A stretch of 64,000 nt of DNA from Arthrobacter sp. OV608. GTDB lineage: Bacteria; Actinomycetota; Actinomycetes; Actinomycetales; Micrococcaceae. Position 1 is the stretch's first letter. Every line of letters begins with the position of its first letter. The notes beneath the pieces were generated by a model, which worked only from the letters and a program-made list of their open reading frames with translations, was not told where the DNA came from and searched no databases. The DNA is taken from NCBI GenBank assembly GCA_900110595.1, contig FOEZ01000009.1, positions 1 to 64,000 on the forward strand, read 5' to 3'. Below are positions 29,401-38,641 of this stretch, piece by piece. The position numbers were made by a program, and so were the translations under genes.

Positions 29401-29974
29401 TCCCGTGGCCGCAGGGCGGATCGGCGTAACTGGCCGCGCCGCGTGGTGCCCGCAGGAAGCACACCTGTTTGATTCGACGATCCGCGGCAACCTCCTCCTC
29501 GGGAAGCCCGGCAACGAAACAACCGACGACAAAGAGCAGGCAGATGCCCGGCTGCTGGAGGTGCTCGCGTCGGTGGGCCTCACCGGCCTGCTGGAGCGGT
29601 TGCCGGCAGGCCTGGATACGAGGATCGGGCCGGGCGGGGCGTTCCTGAGCGGCGGGGAGCGCCAGCGCCTGGCCGTTGCCCGCACCCTGCTGACCGGGGC
29701 CGAGGTGATCCTGCTGGATGAGCCCACCGCACACCTGGATGCGGAGTCCGCAAGGGCGATGCTGGCGGATCTCCGGCAGGGACTGCGCCACCGCACCGTG
29801 GTGCTGGTGACGCACAACCCGGCAGATATCCGGCCCGAGGATGCCCGCCTGGTGCTGGCGGCCGGTTCGGAAAACTTGGGGTCAGAGGACCCACGTGCAA
29901 AGGGCTCCGCTTCAGGAACCGCTGGTGGAAACCTGGTGCCGTCCTACGCCGGGGATCAGCCGTCCACGTCGTGA
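26459..29974 (+). CDS. cydDC: Fused CydDC ABC exporter for cytochrome bd assembly
   Basis: 1171 aa holding two ABC half-exporters in one chain. The CydD-like half has six helices, Walker A GPSGAGKST, signature LSPGE and Walker B VLLLDEPTAHLD. The CydC-like half starts near residue 600 (SAVRLLSALLAPVRG) with Walker A GPSGSGKST, signature LSGGE and VILLDEPTAHLD. In many bacteria these are separate genes; the fusion is known from other Actinobacteria. CydDC is needed for haem insertion into cytochrome bd and affects periplasmic thiol balance. The ATG at 26459 follows the cydB stop by one base. The 3' end overlaps the convergent DinB gene by 19 bp. Confidence 0.95.
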   Translation: MRPTFPPGPATRSATYWLGLLAALKALSLVLIGQAVASVLAGLVAGNPAWAEQIAAGMAGVVLRSVTVWGQAVAARRAALGIKEELRAGLLDRALRNGVRGTGPADGGLAVLATRGLDALDSYYTQFLPALVNCAAVPLLVGARILFADWVSAVVIVLTVPLVPLFMVLIGRYTEDNVREAQAALARLSTHMLELAKGLPVLVGLGRASAQRKALEEISEEYRSRTMGTLRTAFLSALALELIATISVAVVAVFIGVRLVHGDMPLEAGLLALILAPDCYLPLRELGTAHHASDDGRVALAETTAVTGAPEPQPLSAARAGRPGAPITVTALTVSYDGRPQPAVGPLTFTAPQSRITALDGPSGAGKSTVLGVLAGTIGHGAGTSVSGAISGLDRHDIAWVPQHPVMVAETVLDEVVLYLTGKTGIEANRPRRHAAEAAARVCLARAAAAHLAGKHPAELSPGELRRVALARGLARIEAGATVLLLDEPTAHLDDESAMLVEDTIRNLRGQVTVILVAHEERTRALAEHLVPVAGSGLTSPAPAAAVHAGLTAASRSSAAAVSAKSRPDAAQPPAPNAEQGSATRTSASQASAVRLLSALLAPVRGKSAGAAVVGTLAAVFAVALSGLSGWLIIRAAGQPPILYLLTAIVGVRFFGIGRAVLRYCERLLLHDAVFSALTRLRGRLWESLSRRALPLRRLLQGGSVLGTVIDDVDTVRDLLPRVVLPPVTALAVAVLALVTTSVLVPAALPAVLGACAVSLLFAPAAALWGDRKSATAEQLLRAGVLRRVAAALDARADLHANGAAPRVLEGLRAQDRNATKASQRSAWADGLGQALTTAACASAALGAAWLAGPAVLAGQLAPETAAVVVLLLLALVEPFAAMTTSVRQFPALRTVMERVAESGALDDASGSGDGDGLQAVPARPGGRPGVELAGLSAAWPGGAPVFAGLDAVAEPGRWLAVTGPSGSGKSTLLSVLLGFLPVAAGRIGVTGRAAWCPQEAHLFDSTIRGNLLLGKPGNETTDDKEQADARLLEVLASVGLTGLLERLPAGLDTRIGPGGAFLSGGERQRLAVARTLLTGAEVILLDEPTAHLDAESARAMLADLRQGLRHRTVVLVTHNPADIRPEDARLVLAAGSENLGSEDPRAKGSASGTAGGNLVPSYAGDQPSTS

Positions 29975-30474
29975 AGGTGGTGGACCACGTCGTGCAGGAA
30001 GTACTGGGACAGCGTCAAGACCGTGAATTCGGAGCCGTTGCTGCGCAGCCCTTTGCGGCCCCATTCAGACTCCCGGACGGCGGCAAAGGACTCGGCGGCC
30101 TGCTTGCCTTCCGCTGTCAGTTCGGCGCTGACAACGGCGGGATCGGCGTTGGCGTAGTCCTTGTCGACGGCCGTCTGGTCCTGGTCCCAGTTCTCGAACC
30201 GGGCGTCGTCTGAATCCAGCATCAGGTTCAGCCGCTGGTCAAACAGGCTGAACACGTCCCGGACGTGGCAGGCGTACTCCAGCGCTGACCACGTGTGGTC
30301 ATCCGGGCGCTCGGCCACGCCAGGGCGGCGGAGAACGGCGCGCCACCGCGGGAGCATGCTTTCGATTGTCCCGGGCACCGTGGAGGGCGTGGTGGTGAAG
30401 GCGTCGAACGAGCATTCCGGGCAGGGACGGGTCAGGACCCAGGTCCAGTCCTTTTCATCAGGAACGATAGGCAT
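29956..30474 (-). CDS. DinB-superfamily protein
   Basis: 172 aa four-helix-bundle protein. Metal-binding histidines are expected in YACHVRDVF and the C-terminal HDVVHHLHDV, the typical DinB pattern. The family includes mycothiol- and bacillithiol-dependent transferases, so a thiol-transferase role is possible but not shown. The N-terminus has CPEC, which may bind metal. It is convergent with cydDC with 3' overlap. The start has no Shine-Dalgarno but TAGACT lies 6 nt before ATG, within the end of the upstream topoisomerase gene. Confidence 0.82.
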   Translation of the reverse strand: MPIVPDEKDWTWVLTRPCPECSFDAFTTTPSTVPGTIESMLPRWRAVLRRPGVAERPDDHTWSALEYACHVRDVFSLFDQRLNLMLDSDDARFENWDQDQTAVDKDYANADPAVVSAELTAEGKQAAESFAAVRESEWGRKGLRSNGSEFTVLTLSQYFLHDVVHHLHDVDG

Positions 30475-30480
30475 GGAAGC

Positions 30481-30486
30481 AGTCTA
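30481..30486 (-). promoter_or_regulatory. -10 element of the DinB gene (leaderless layout)
   Basis: Minus-strand TAGACT ends 6 nt before the ATG at 30474 and overlaps the stop codon of the topoisomerase gene. Confidence 0.55.
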
Positions 30487-32991
30487 AGCGGGATCGGGCC
30501 AGGCCATCGCAGGGCCCACCACATCCACCGGCTGGGACAGCGGGACACCCGAACCGTCACGCCGGCCGTGCTCCTGGGGAAGGGACCGCGCCACGCCGGC
30601 GGCGGACGAAGCCTTGGCCGGGCCATGGCCGGCCCACGCCAGCAGGAGGATGTCCTCACCCTTCAGGAACCGGTGCGCGCGGACGCCCGCCGTCGCACGT
30701 CCCTTGGCCGGGTATTCGGAGAACGCCGTCACCTTGGCGGTGCCTGGAGCAGTTCCCGGCAGGGCGCCTGTGGTGCCGGCGATGGTCACCACCACGGCCG
30801 CTTCATCCTTGGGGTGGATGGCGCCGAAGAACAAGACTTTGTCACCGGCGGCGAGTTTGATGCCGGCCATTCCACCGGCCGTCCGGCCCTGAGTCCGCAC
30901 GGCGCCAGCCCCGAACTTGAGCAGCTGGGCCTGGCTGGTGAGGAACACCAGTTCGGCGTCGTCCTCGCCGGCAGGCGCCACGCCCACCACGAAGTCCTTG
31001 TCCTTGAGCGAAATGATTTCCCAGTCCTCGCGGTTCAGGGGGTAGTCCGGCTGGACCCGCTTCACCACGCCCTGCGCGGTGCCGATGGCCAGGACTTCGT
31101 CCAGCCGGGCGAAGGCCACCAGGGATTCCCCCTTCTGCAGGGTGATGAAGTCCTTCGCCGGGACACCGCCGGCAAGGTTGGGCAGGCCGGAAACAGGGGG
31201 CAGGACCGGCATGTCCATCACCTGCAGGCGGAGCATGCGCCCGGAGGAGGTAACGGCGGCAATCTCGTCGCGTGCCGACGTCTTCACTACCGAGGTAAAC
31301 ACATCGTGCTTGCTCCGGGGCCCGGCTTCTGCCAAGGGCTCCTGGTTGCTGGTGCGGGCGATCTGGCCGGAAGCGGTGAGGATGGCCCAGCAGGGATCGT
31401 CGGCGATCTCAAGTGCCAGGGGCACCGCCTTGCCCTTCTTGCCCGGGGCCGCGAGTTCGGCGGCCACGGTGGGGGAGACGGCTTCGGATTCGAGCAGGAG
31501 GGTGCGGCGCGGTGTCCCGTGCTCCTCCGCGATGGCGCCCAGTTCGTCCGAGACCAGGGTGCGCAGCCGCTCGTCCGAGGCGAGGATGGCTTCCAGTTCC
31601 GCGATCTCGCGGCGCAGCTCGTCCTGTTCCTTCTCCAGCTCGATCCGGGAGTACTTGGTCAGCTGGCGGAGGCGCAGCTCCAGGATGTAATTCGCCTGGA
31701 TTTCGGTGAGGTCATAGATGGACATCAGGCGGGCGCGGGCGGCGGCTGCTTCATCCGAGGAGCGGATGATCTGGATGACCTCGTCGATGTCCACGATGGC
31801 GATGAGCAGGCCCTCCACCAGGTGGAGGCGGTCCTTCTTCTTCCCCAGCCGGTACGCAGTGCGCCGGCGCACCACGTCGATCCGGTGGTTCACGTAGACA
31901 GTCAGCAGCTGCACAAGGCCAAGGGTCTGCGGCTGGCCATCCACCAGGGTCACGTTGTTGATGCCGAAGGAATCCTCCATCGGCGAGTAGCGGTAGAGCT
32001 GCTGGAGCACGGCGTTGGGGTTGAAGCCGTTCTTGAGTTCGATCACCAGCCGCAGCCCGTGCTTGCGGTCCGTCAGGTCGACGATGTCGCTGATGCCGGT
32101 CAGCTTCTTGGCGTTGACGGCGTCCTTGATCTTTTCGATGACCTTTTCGGGGCCCACCATGTAGGGCAGTTCCGTGACCACCAGGCCCGTCCGGCGGGCC
32201 GAGAGCTGCTCGACCTCCACCTTGGCGCGGGTCTTGAAGGATCCGCGACCGGTGGCGTAGGCATCGCGGATGCCGTCCAGCCCCACGATCCGGCCGCCGC
32301 TGGGCAGGTCCGGGCCGGGGACGAACCGCATGAGGTCATCCAGGGTGGCGTCCGGGTTGGCAATCAGGTGCCGGGCGGCGGAGATGACTTCCACCAGGTT
32401 GTGCGGGGCCATGTTGGTGGCCATGCCGACGGCGATGCCCGTGGCACCGTTAACCAGCAGGTTGGGGAACGCGGCGGGGAGGACTTCCGGCTGGGTCAGC
32501 TGGTTGTCGTAGTTGGGGACAAAGTCCACCACGTCCTCATCGAGGTGGTCGGTGAGGGTGAGGGCGGCGGCAGCCATGCGGGCTTCGGTGTAGCGCGGGG
32601 CCGCCGGGCCGTCGTCGAGCGAGCCGAAGTTGCCGTGCCCGTCGATCAGCGGCAGCCGCAGGGAGAAGTCCTGGGCCATGCGCACCATGGCGTCGTAAAT
32701 GGCGGTGTCGCCGTGCGGGTGCAGCTTTCCCATGACCTCACCCACCACGCGGGCGCTCTTGACGTGGCCGCGGTCCGGGCGCAGGCCCATGTCGCTCATC
32801 ATGTAGAGGATGCGCCGCTGCACGGGTTTCAGGCCGTCCCGGGCGTCCGGAAGCGCGCGGGAGTAGATCACCGAATACGCGTACTCCAGGAAGGAGCCTT
32901 CCATTTCGGAGGTCACATCGATGTCCACGATGTTCTCCGTGTAGGGCGTGCTGTCTTCCACAGCGGGGGTGGAACTTTGGCGGCGGGCCAT
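30484..32991 (-). CDS. parC: DNA topoisomerase IV subunit A (GyrA/ParC type)
   Basis: 835 aa DNA-cleaving subunit of a type IIA topoisomerase. N-terminal [35 protein letters not shown] and the catalytic tyrosine Y134 in [10 protein letters not shown] coiled coil near the middle ([21 protein letters not shown]) forms the C-gate dimer contact. The C-terminal beta-pinwheel has only a degenerate GyrA box (TQGRTAGGM), which supports ParC-like over gyrase A identity. ATG 32991 fits homologues (MARR start); ATG 33045 upstream is possible since TAGCCA lies 6 nt before it. Pairs with the B subunit at 19.9 kb. Confidence 0.92.
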   Translation of the reverse strand: MARRQSSTPAVEDSTPYTENIVDIDVTSEMEGSFLEYAYSVIYSRALPDARDGLKPVQRRILYMMSDMGLRPDRGHVKSARVVGEVMGKLHPHGDTAIYDAMVRMAQDFSLRLPLIDGHGNFGSLDDGPAAPRYTEARMAAAALTLTDHLDEDVVDFVPNYDNQLTQPEVLPAAFPNLLVNGATGIAVGMATNMAPHNLVEVISAARHLIANPDATLDDLMRFVPGPDLPSGGRIVGLDGIRDAYATGRGSFKTRAKVEVEQLSARRTGLVVTELPYMVGPEKVIEKIKDAVNAKKLTGISDIVDLTDRKHGLRLVIELKNGFNPNAVLQQLYRYSPMEDSFGINNVTLVDGQPQTLGLVQLLTVYVNHRIDVVRRRTAYRLGKKKDRLHLVEGLLIAIVDIDEVIQIIRSSDEAAAARARLMSIYDLTEIQANYILELRLRQLTKYSRIELEKEQDELRREIAELEAILASDERLRTLVSDELGAIAEEHGTPRRTLLLESEAVSPTVAAELAAPGKKGKAVPLALEIADDPCWAILTASGQIARTSNQEPLAEAGPRSKHDVFTSVVKTSARDEIAAVTSSGRMLRLQVMDMPVLPPVSGLPNLAGGVPAKDFITLQKGESLVAFARLDEVLAIGTAQGVVKRVQPDYPLNREDWEIISLKDKDFVVGVAPAGEDDAELVFLTSQAQLLKFGAGAVRTQGRTAGGMAGIKLAAGDKVLFFGAIHPKDEAAVVVTIAGTTGALPGTAPGTAKVTAFSEYPAKGRATAGVRAHRFLKGEDILLLAWAGHGPAKASSAAGVARSLPQEHGRRDGSGVPLSQPVDVVGPAMAWPDPA

Positions 32992-33055
32992 GGGGGTTGG
33001 TAAATCCTTCTGGGTACTGAGCAGCGAACGGGGGTGTGCTGCCATAGTTTTTGGC

Positions 33056-33061
33056 TAGGCT
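33056..33061 (+). promoter_or_regulatory. -10 element of the GNAT/acyl-CoA synthetase gene (leaderless layout)
   Basis: TAGGCT lies 6 nt before ATG 33068, within the palindromic stretch GGCTAGGCTAAGCC shared with the opposite strand. Confidence 0.5.
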
Positions 33062-33067
33062 AAGCCT

Positions 33068-35752
33068 ATGGTGGATCAGCCCGGGGACGGCGAATATCCG
33101 GAACATTGGGAAGCCGATGTCGTACTGCGTGACGGCGGAACGGCCCACCTGAGGCCAATCCACCCGTCCGACGCCGATGCCGTCCAGGCCTTCCATATCG
33201 GGCAGTCGCAGGACTCAATCTACATGCGCTTCTTCGCGTTCAAAGCCAGGTTGTCCAGTAAAGAGCTTAAGCGCTTCACGGAGGTTGACTACAAAGACCG
33301 GGTGGCTTTTGTGATCACCATCCGCGGCGAAATTGTCGGCATTGGCCGGTATGACCGGCTCGATGACCCCACCGAGGCCGAGGTGGCATTCAACATTTCC
33401 GACGCCCACCAGGGGCGGGGGATCGGCTCCATCCTGCTGGAACACCTGGCCGCGGCCGCCCACGAAAACGGGATCCGGCGGTTCAGCGCCGAGGTGCTGC
33501 CGGAGAACCGGAAGATGCTGATGGTGTTCTCCGACGCCGGGTACGACGTCCGGCGGCATTTCGACGACGGTGTGGTCAGCCTCGAGTTCAACATCGATCC
33601 CACCGAGAAGTCGCGGGCGGTGATGGAATCCCGCGAGCACCGTGCCGAGGCGAGGAGCGTGCGGGACCTGCTGACGCCGTCGTCCATTGCCGTCATCGGT
33701 GCCAGCCGCAAATGGGGCACGGTGGGATACCAGCTGCTGGAGCACATCATCGAAGGCGGGTTCCGCGGCCCGGTCTACGCGATCAACCCCGAAGCGCTGG
33801 AGCTTGCCGGCATGCTGTCCTTCGGCAAACTGTCCGAGGTTCCGGAGCCCGTCCAGCTTGCCGTCGTGGCCGTGCCCTATGAGGAGGTGCCCGCCGTGGT
33901 GGCGGACTGTGCAGCCGCGGGCGTCAGGGGACTTGTGGTGGCGTCGGCAGGCTTCGCGGACGACGGCGAACGCGGCCTTCTGCGCCAGCGTGACCTCGTG
34001 CGGCAGGCGAGGGCCAGCGGCATGCGCGTGATTGGGCCGGCCTCCCTGGGCATCGTGAACACCAACCCGGACGTGTCCCTGAACGCCTCCATGGCGCCTA
34101 CGCTGCCGCTGCGCGGGGGACTGGGCCTGTTCAGCCAGTCAGCGGCGATTGGTGTCTCGCTCTACGCTGCCTCGAGCCGGCGCCGGCTGGGACTCTCCAC
34201 ATTCCTGTCAGCCGGGAACCGGGCCGATGTTTCGGGCAATGACATGATGCAGTACTGGGAAGACGATCCCGACACGGCCGCCGTCGGCCTTTACCTTGAA
34301 TCGATTGGGAACCCGCGCAAGTTTTCCCGGCTCGCACGGCGGCTGGCCCGCACCCGTCCCGTGATCGTGGCGAAGTCCGACGCCATGGGGCTGCGGCTGC
34401 CGCCGGGGCATGCCGTCCGCACCACGCAGGCGCCTTCCGGAGCACTGGACGCCATGCTGCGCCAGTCCGGTGTGATCCGGGTGGAAACCATCGAGCAGCT
34501 GATGGACGTGGCGCAGGTGGTGTCCGGCCAGCCCCTTCCCCTGGGGCCGGGGCTCGCGATCTTCAGCAACTCGCACGCGCTGGGCAATGTGGTGGCGGGC
34601 AGCGCGTCATCCCAGGGGCTCACTGTGGAAGAGCTGGTGACGGGCGTGGATCTCGACGCCGGGCAGTCGGTTGCGCTTCCTGCCTTACGTGCCAGCCTGC
34701 TCAAGGTGCTGGAGCAGGACGATGTCCACTCCGCGGTGGCCGCGCTCCTGCCCGCGCGGGGACTGACCGTGGAAAGCATCGCCGAAGTACTGGCCGAATG
34801 TTCGGCCATAGCCGGCAAGCCGGTGGTGGCGGCGTTCACCGGCATCCTGGACGCGTCGATTTACGTGGAGGGAATGGTGGGTTCGCCGGAACGCGCGGTA
34901 CCTTGCTTCTCCAATCCGGGTGCTGCCGTGGCCGCGCTCGCGGCTGTGGCCAGGTACTCGGAATGGGTGTCCCGGGACCAGGGCCATTTTGTAGAGCCGG
35001 ACGGCTGCAGCCCGGAGCTCGCGCGGACCGAACTCGAAGCCCTGCTGCGGGACGTCAAGGGCGAGCAGCTCAAACGCCTGGATCCTGCAGCCACCGCCTC
35101 CTTGCTGGGCCACTACGGCATCACGGTGCTGCCGTCCGTGGGCTTTGACACTGCGGATGAGGCAGTGCAGGCGGCGGAATCACTTGGCTGGCCGGTGGTG
35201 TTGAAGACCACCGATCCTGCCTTGCGGCACCGGCTGGACCTCGGCGGCGTGCGTTTGGACATCCAGGATGCCGATTCGCTGCGGCAGAACGTGCTGCAGA
35301 TGCGGCGGGTCCTGTCCAACTATGGCGACCCCGCGCTGGAAGTGCAGAGCATGGCCCCGGTTGGCCAGGCGTGCACGTTCCGCGCCATCGAGGACCCGCT
35401 GCTGGGGCCGGTCATCTCGTTCGGGCTCGCCGGGGACGCCGTGAACCTGCTGGACGACTGGTCGCACCGGGTACCGCCATTGTCCGCGGCTGACGTGGAC
35501 GACTTCATCCGCGGCCCGCGTGCCTCGCGGAAGCTGTTCGGTTACCAGGGCCTGCCGGCGGTGGATGTGGCTGCGCTGGAGGACCTGGCCGGCCGCCTCG
35601 CCTGGCTGAAGGACAACCACCCCGAAATCGCCCTGGTGGAATTCAACCCGGTCCTGTGCGGCACGTCGGGTTTGACCATCCTTGCCGCGGACATCCGGAT
35701 CGGCAACCCCGCCCAGCGCACGGACAGCGCGCGCCGGGCCATGCTGGGCTGA
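33068..35752 (+). CDS. GNAT acetyltransferase fused to ADP-forming acyl-CoA synthetase-like domains (Pat-like)
   Basis: 894 aa. Residues about 15-175 form a GNAT domain (acetyl-CoA loop NISDAHQGRGIGSILLEHL). It is followed by a CoA-binding domain (SSIAVIGASRKWGTVGYQ), a succinyl-CoA-synthetase flavodoxin-like domain (GLFSQSAAIG, STFLSAGNRADVSGND) and a C-terminal ATP-grasp domain. Such proteins can acetylate lysines of acetyl-CoA synthetase and other enzymes. Where true synthetases have the phosphohistidine loop SHTG, this protein reads RTTQAPSG near residue 452, so it is probably regulatory, not a metabolic ligase (inference). It is divergent from parC, with 76 bp between them. Confidence 0.87.
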   Translation: MVDQPGDGEYPEHWEADVVLRDGGTAHLRPIHPSDADAVQAFHIGQSQDSIYMRFFAFKARLSSKELKRFTEVDYKDRVAFVITIRGEIVGIGRYDRLDDPTEAEVAFNISDAHQGRGIGSILLEHLAAAAHENGIRRFSAEVLPENRKMLMVFSDAGYDVRRHFDDGVVSLEFNIDPTEKSRAVMESREHRAEARSVRDLLTPSSIAVIGASRKWGTVGYQLLEHIIEGGFRGPVYAINPEALELAGMLSFGKLSEVPEPVQLAVVAVPYEEVPAVVADCAAAGVRGLVVASAGFADDGERGLLRQRDLVRQARASGMRVIGPASLGIVNTNPDVSLNASMAPTLPLRGGLGLFSQSAAIGVSLYAASSRRRLGLSTFLSAGNRADVSGNDMMQYWEDDPDTAAVGLYLESIGNPRKFSRLARRLARTRPVIVAKSDAMGLRLPPGHAVRTTQAPSGALDAMLRQSGVIRVETIEQLMDVAQVVSGQPLPLGPGLAIFSNSHALGNVVAGSASSQGLTVEELVTGVDLDAGQSVALPALRASLLKVLEQDDVHSAVAALLPARGLTVESIAEVLAECSAIAGKPVVAAFTGILDASIYVEGMVGSPERAVPCFSNPGAAVAALAAVARYSEWVSRDQGHFVEPDGCSPELARTELEALLRDVKGEQLKRLDPAATASLLGHYGITVLPSVGFDTADEAVQAAESLGWPVVLKTTDPALRHRLDLGGVRLDIQDADSLRQNVLQMRRVLSNYGDPALEVQSMAPVGQACTFRAIEDPLLGPVISFGLAGDAVNLLDDWSHRVPPLSAADVDDFIRGPRASRKLFGYQGLPAVDVAALEDLAGRLAWLKDNHPEIALVEFNPVLCGTSGLTILAADIRIGNPAQRTDSARRAMLG

Positions 35753-35793
35753 CGCGGTTAGCAAGAGTCCGGCCGATCTGTGAAAATGGGGTA

Positions 35794-36537
35794 ATGAGCT
35801 CACAGCCTCCCGCTTCGGCGCCCAAAACGCCCGGCAACGAAACCCAGGCAGTCCGCCACCACAGCTCACACAGCCACACCGCACAAGGCCAGAGCCTGGA
35901 AGGCGCCCTGCAGAAGGCCGGCTTCTACCCCCGCCTCGTGGCAGATGTTGTGGACGACGCCCTGGACGGCCGCGACTGCGTGGCGCACCTGGTGCACCTG
36001 GAGACCCACTTTGACCGCGCCGAAGTCCGCCGCCACATTACGGTGCTGGTACTGACCGCGGACATGCTGGTCATCACCCACGTCGATGACCAGCAGCTTG
36101 ATGAAGCCGGCGAACAGATTGTGGCCCAGATTTCCACTGAATCCGTCCCCGTGGCCCAGATCCGCTCCGTGGTGCTCAGCTACATGTACTCGCAGCCGCA
36201 GAACTACAAGCCTTCCGACCCCGTCCGCGAAGTCACCTTGTCCATTGCGTGGTCCGGCGGGCAGCGCCTGGATATGGGACCCGCCAGTTGCGGCGACCCC
36301 CAGTGCGAAGCAGACCACGGATACAGCGGCACCATTGCCCAGGAAGACATCGTCCTGCGGATCAGCGCCGAGGCGGACGGGCTGCAGGCAGTCCAGGACG
36401 CCAAGCTCTTTGCCCGGGCACTTCGGGCCGTCAACACAGGATCGCCGGCCCCGCAGCCGCACGTCCAGTCCATGCCGCCGCGGCCGCGTGCCGGTGTTTT
36501 CGGCAACCGCCTCAGCCGCGGGCACCAGCAGCGCTGA
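35794..36537 (+). CDS. DUF5998 protein
   Basis: 247 aa. It matches the actinobacterial family DUF5998 (LEGALQKAGFYPRLVADVVDDAL, DCVAHLVHLETHFDRAEVRRH). No enzyme motif is visible, and function is unknown. The stop overlaps the ATG of the next gene by one base (TGATG), so it is coupled to the phosphodiesterase and, through it, to tdk. Start ATG 35794 is chosen because family similarity begins there; the Shine-Dalgarno is weak (GGGG). Confidence 0.8.
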   Translation: MSSQPPASAPKTPGNETQAVRHHSSHSHTAQGQSLEGALQKAGFYPRLVADVVDDALDGRDCVAHLVHLETHFDRAEVRRHITVLVLTADMLVITHVDDQQLDEAGEQIVAQISTESVPVAQIRSVVLSYMYSQPQNYKPSDPVREVTLSIAWSGGQRLDMGPASCGDPQCEADHGYSGTIAQEDIVLRISAEADGLQAVQDAKLFARALRAVNTGSPAPQPHVQSMPPRPRAGVFGNRLSRGHQQR

Positions 36538-37769
36538 TGCCCGCAGACCGCCAGCCGACAGATATCGTTCCGCCCGCCCGGCCAGGCCTCGAGTTTGTTA
36601 TGCCGCCGGCCCCCGCATACGGGCAGCGTTCCATTGCCGAGGTGCTCACGAGCGCCGCGGCCAGCATGGGTTTGGACGGGTTCGCCAACACGCTCGGCCT
36701 TCCGGCAGCCTCGCGGGTGTGCGTTGTCCTCGCCGACGGGCTGGGCCGGAACCTGCTGAAGCAGAAATCCGCCCACACGCCGTTCCTGCGCTCCGTGATG
36801 CAGGCCGGGCAGGGCGAAGTTCCCGTCTGGCTCGACTCCACCTTCCCCTCCACCACCGCAGCGGCCTTATCCAGCTTCGGCACCGGACAGGCTCCGGGCC
36901 AGCACGGCATGGTGGGCTACGACGTCCTCGATCCGCGGCAGGACAAGGTGGTCAACCTGCTGGGGAACTGGGATCCCGGTGTCGATCCCGCCGCCTGGCA
37001 GCCGTTTCCTACCGTGCTCGAGCGCGCTGCGGAGCATGTGGATGTCACCACCGTGAGCCTGCCGCAGTTCGCGGATTCCCCCATGACCCGCGCCGCCCTG
37101 CGGGGCGGCCGGCATATTTCCGGAGTCACTTCGCATGCCCGCACGGCCTCCGCAGCCGAGGCCATGGCCTCTGCGGGTCCGTCGCTGATGTACTTCTACG
37201 TGAACGAACTGGACAAAGCCGGGCACCGGTACGGCTGCCAGTCCGAGCAATGGGAGCACCAGCTCGAAGAGCTCGACGCCACCGTCAAACGCCTGAGTAA
37301 TACCCTGCCCGCAGGCACCACTATCCTGCTCACGGCGGACCACGGCATGCTGGATGTCCCCGAGCAGCAACGGATCGACTACTCCGCCGAACCTGCGCTG
37401 CTGGAAGGGGTCCGGCACACGGCCGGCGAACCGAGGATGGTCCACCTTTACCTTGAAAATGGAACCGGCCCGGACGTCCGGGACCGGCTGCTCGCGGCCT
37501 GGCGGGCGCGTTTCGGGGACCGGATCTGGGCCTTCACCAGGGAGGACGCCATTGCGGCCGGCCTCTTCGGTACGGTGCGTCCCGCCGTCGAAGGCAGGAT
37601 CGGTGACGTGATGATCGCTGCACGGGATCCGCTGGCGCTGTACGACACCCGCCGTGTCCGTCCCGCAGCCATGGAAGTGGTAGGCCAGCACGGTTCCTTG
37701 ACCAAGGCTGAGCGGGAGGTCCCCCTGCTCTGCTTCCCAGCCGGCGGCAGGAGCCCCCGGCGTGGCTGA
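36537..37769 (+). CDS. Alkaline-phosphatase-superfamily nucleotide pyrophosphatase/phosphodiesterase
   Basis: 410 aa. The phosphodiesterase (NPP-like) fold is shown by the first metal site VLADGLGRN, the nucleophile threonine region STFPSTTAAALSSFGTG, a metal aspartate/histidine segment YVNELDKAGHRYG and TADHGMLD. It probably hydrolyses phosphodiester or nucleotide pyrophosphate bonds; substrate is unknown. No signal peptide is evident, so it is likely cytoplasmic. Overlaps of one base upstream and eight bases downstream with tdk suggest a nucleotide-metabolism operon. Confidence 0.88.
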   Translation: MPADRQPTDIVPPARPGLEFVMPPAPAYGQRSIAEVLTSAAASMGLDGFANTLGLPAASRVCVVLADGLGRNLLKQKSAHTPFLRSVMQAGQGEVPVWLDSTFPSTTAAALSSFGTGQAPGQHGMVGYDVLDPRQDKVVNLLGNWDPGVDPAAWQPFPTVLERAAEHVDVTTVSLPQFADSPMTRAALRGGRHISGVTSHARTASAAEAMASAGPSLMYFYVNELDKAGHRYGCQSEQWEHQLEELDATVKRLSNTLPAGTTILLTADHGMLDVPEQQRIDYSAEPALLEGVRHTAGEPRMVHLYLENGTGPDVRDRLLAAWRARFGDRIWAFTREDAIAAGLFGTVRPAVEGRIGDVMIAARDPLALYDTRRVRPAAMEVVGQHGSLTKAEREVPLLCFPAGGRSPRRG

Positions 37770-38493
37770 ACTGGTCTTTTTCTCCGGCACCATGGACTGC
37801 GGAAAGTCCACCCTGGCCCTGCAGATGGACCACAACCACCGCGCCAGGGGACGCGGCGGCGTACGGTTCAGCCGGAACGACCGCGCCGGGGAATCACGGA
37901 TCTCCAGCCGCCTGGGCCTGCAGACCGATGCCGTAGAGGTGCTGGACAGCACGGACTTCTGGGAGGAAGTCATGCTGCGCCGCACCCAGGGGCAGCGCAT
38001 CGATTATCTGATTTGTGACGAGGCCCAGTTCTACACGCCGGAGCAGGTGGAACAGCTGGCGAAGGTGGTGGACGAGATTGACGTGGACGTCTTCGCGTTC
38101 GGCATCACCGCAGACTTCCGCACCAGACTGTTTCCGGGCTCCCAGCGGCTCGTGGAGTTGGCGGACCGGGTGCAGGTCCTGCAGGTGGAGGCACTGTGCT
38201 GGTGCGGCCGCCGCGCCACGCACAATGCCAGGACCGTCGACGGCGTGATGGTCACCGAGGGCGCGCAGGTGGTGGTTGGCGATGTGGACATGGCGATGGA
38301 CGGCGCCCCTGGAACGCCTGAGCTGGACCATGATCCGGTGGTGGGATACGAGACGCTGTGCCGCCGGCATTACATGCGGCGGGTGACTGCCCACGGGGCC
38401 GCCCTGATGGGCCGGCAGGATCCGCTGCTGCCGTTCGAGGTTGATGCGTGCTTGTGGCGTGGCTCCGGCGGTACAGGAGCATCAGGGGCTTAG
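37762..38493 (+). CDS. tdk: Thymidine kinase (type II)
   Basis: 243 aa. It phosphorylates thymidine in the salvage pathway. P-loop GTMDCGKST (9-17), catalytic/Walker B DEAQFY, lasso region and structural zinc ligands in LCWCGRRA and LCRRHY. Start is GTG 37762, which overlaps the preceding gene by 8 bp. The C-terminus is about 25 residues longer than in compact family members. It is convergent with sepH; I see no clear terminator in the 148-bp gap between them. Confidence 0.95.
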   Translation: MAELVFFSGTMDCGKSTLALQMDHNHRARGRGGVRFSRNDRAGESRISSRLGLQTDAVEVLDSTDFWEEVMLRRTQGQRIDYLICDEAQFYTPEQVEQLAKVVDEIDVDVFAFGITADFRTRLFPGSQRLVELADRVQVLQVEALCWCGRRATHNARTVDGVMVTEGAQVVVGDVDMAMDGAPGTPELDHDPVVGYETLCRRHYMRRVTAHGAALMGRQDPLLPFEVDACLWRGSGGTGASGA

Positions 38494-38641
38494 GCTCAGC
38501 CTGACTCTCCGCGGCGACGCCACATGGCGCTGCTGCGCTTCGGCGCCGCACCCCTATTGCCGCTTGCTGCTCCTTCGTCGCTCTGACGCAAGCTACACAA
38601 ATGACCCCGGCGCCTACGCTGGGTGCCCGGCCTCTGACCGC

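Noticed and set aside
30484..32991. DNA gyrase subunit A
   Set aside because: Degenerate GyrA box, ParE-like partner at 19.9 kb with EGDSALG, and Streptomyces-like synteny with the principal sigma factor favour topoisomerase IV.
33053..33071. IdeR/DtxR iron box in the GNAT fusion promoter
   Set aside because: Matches only about 14 of 19 consensus positions by eye and is explained by the divergent -10 elements.
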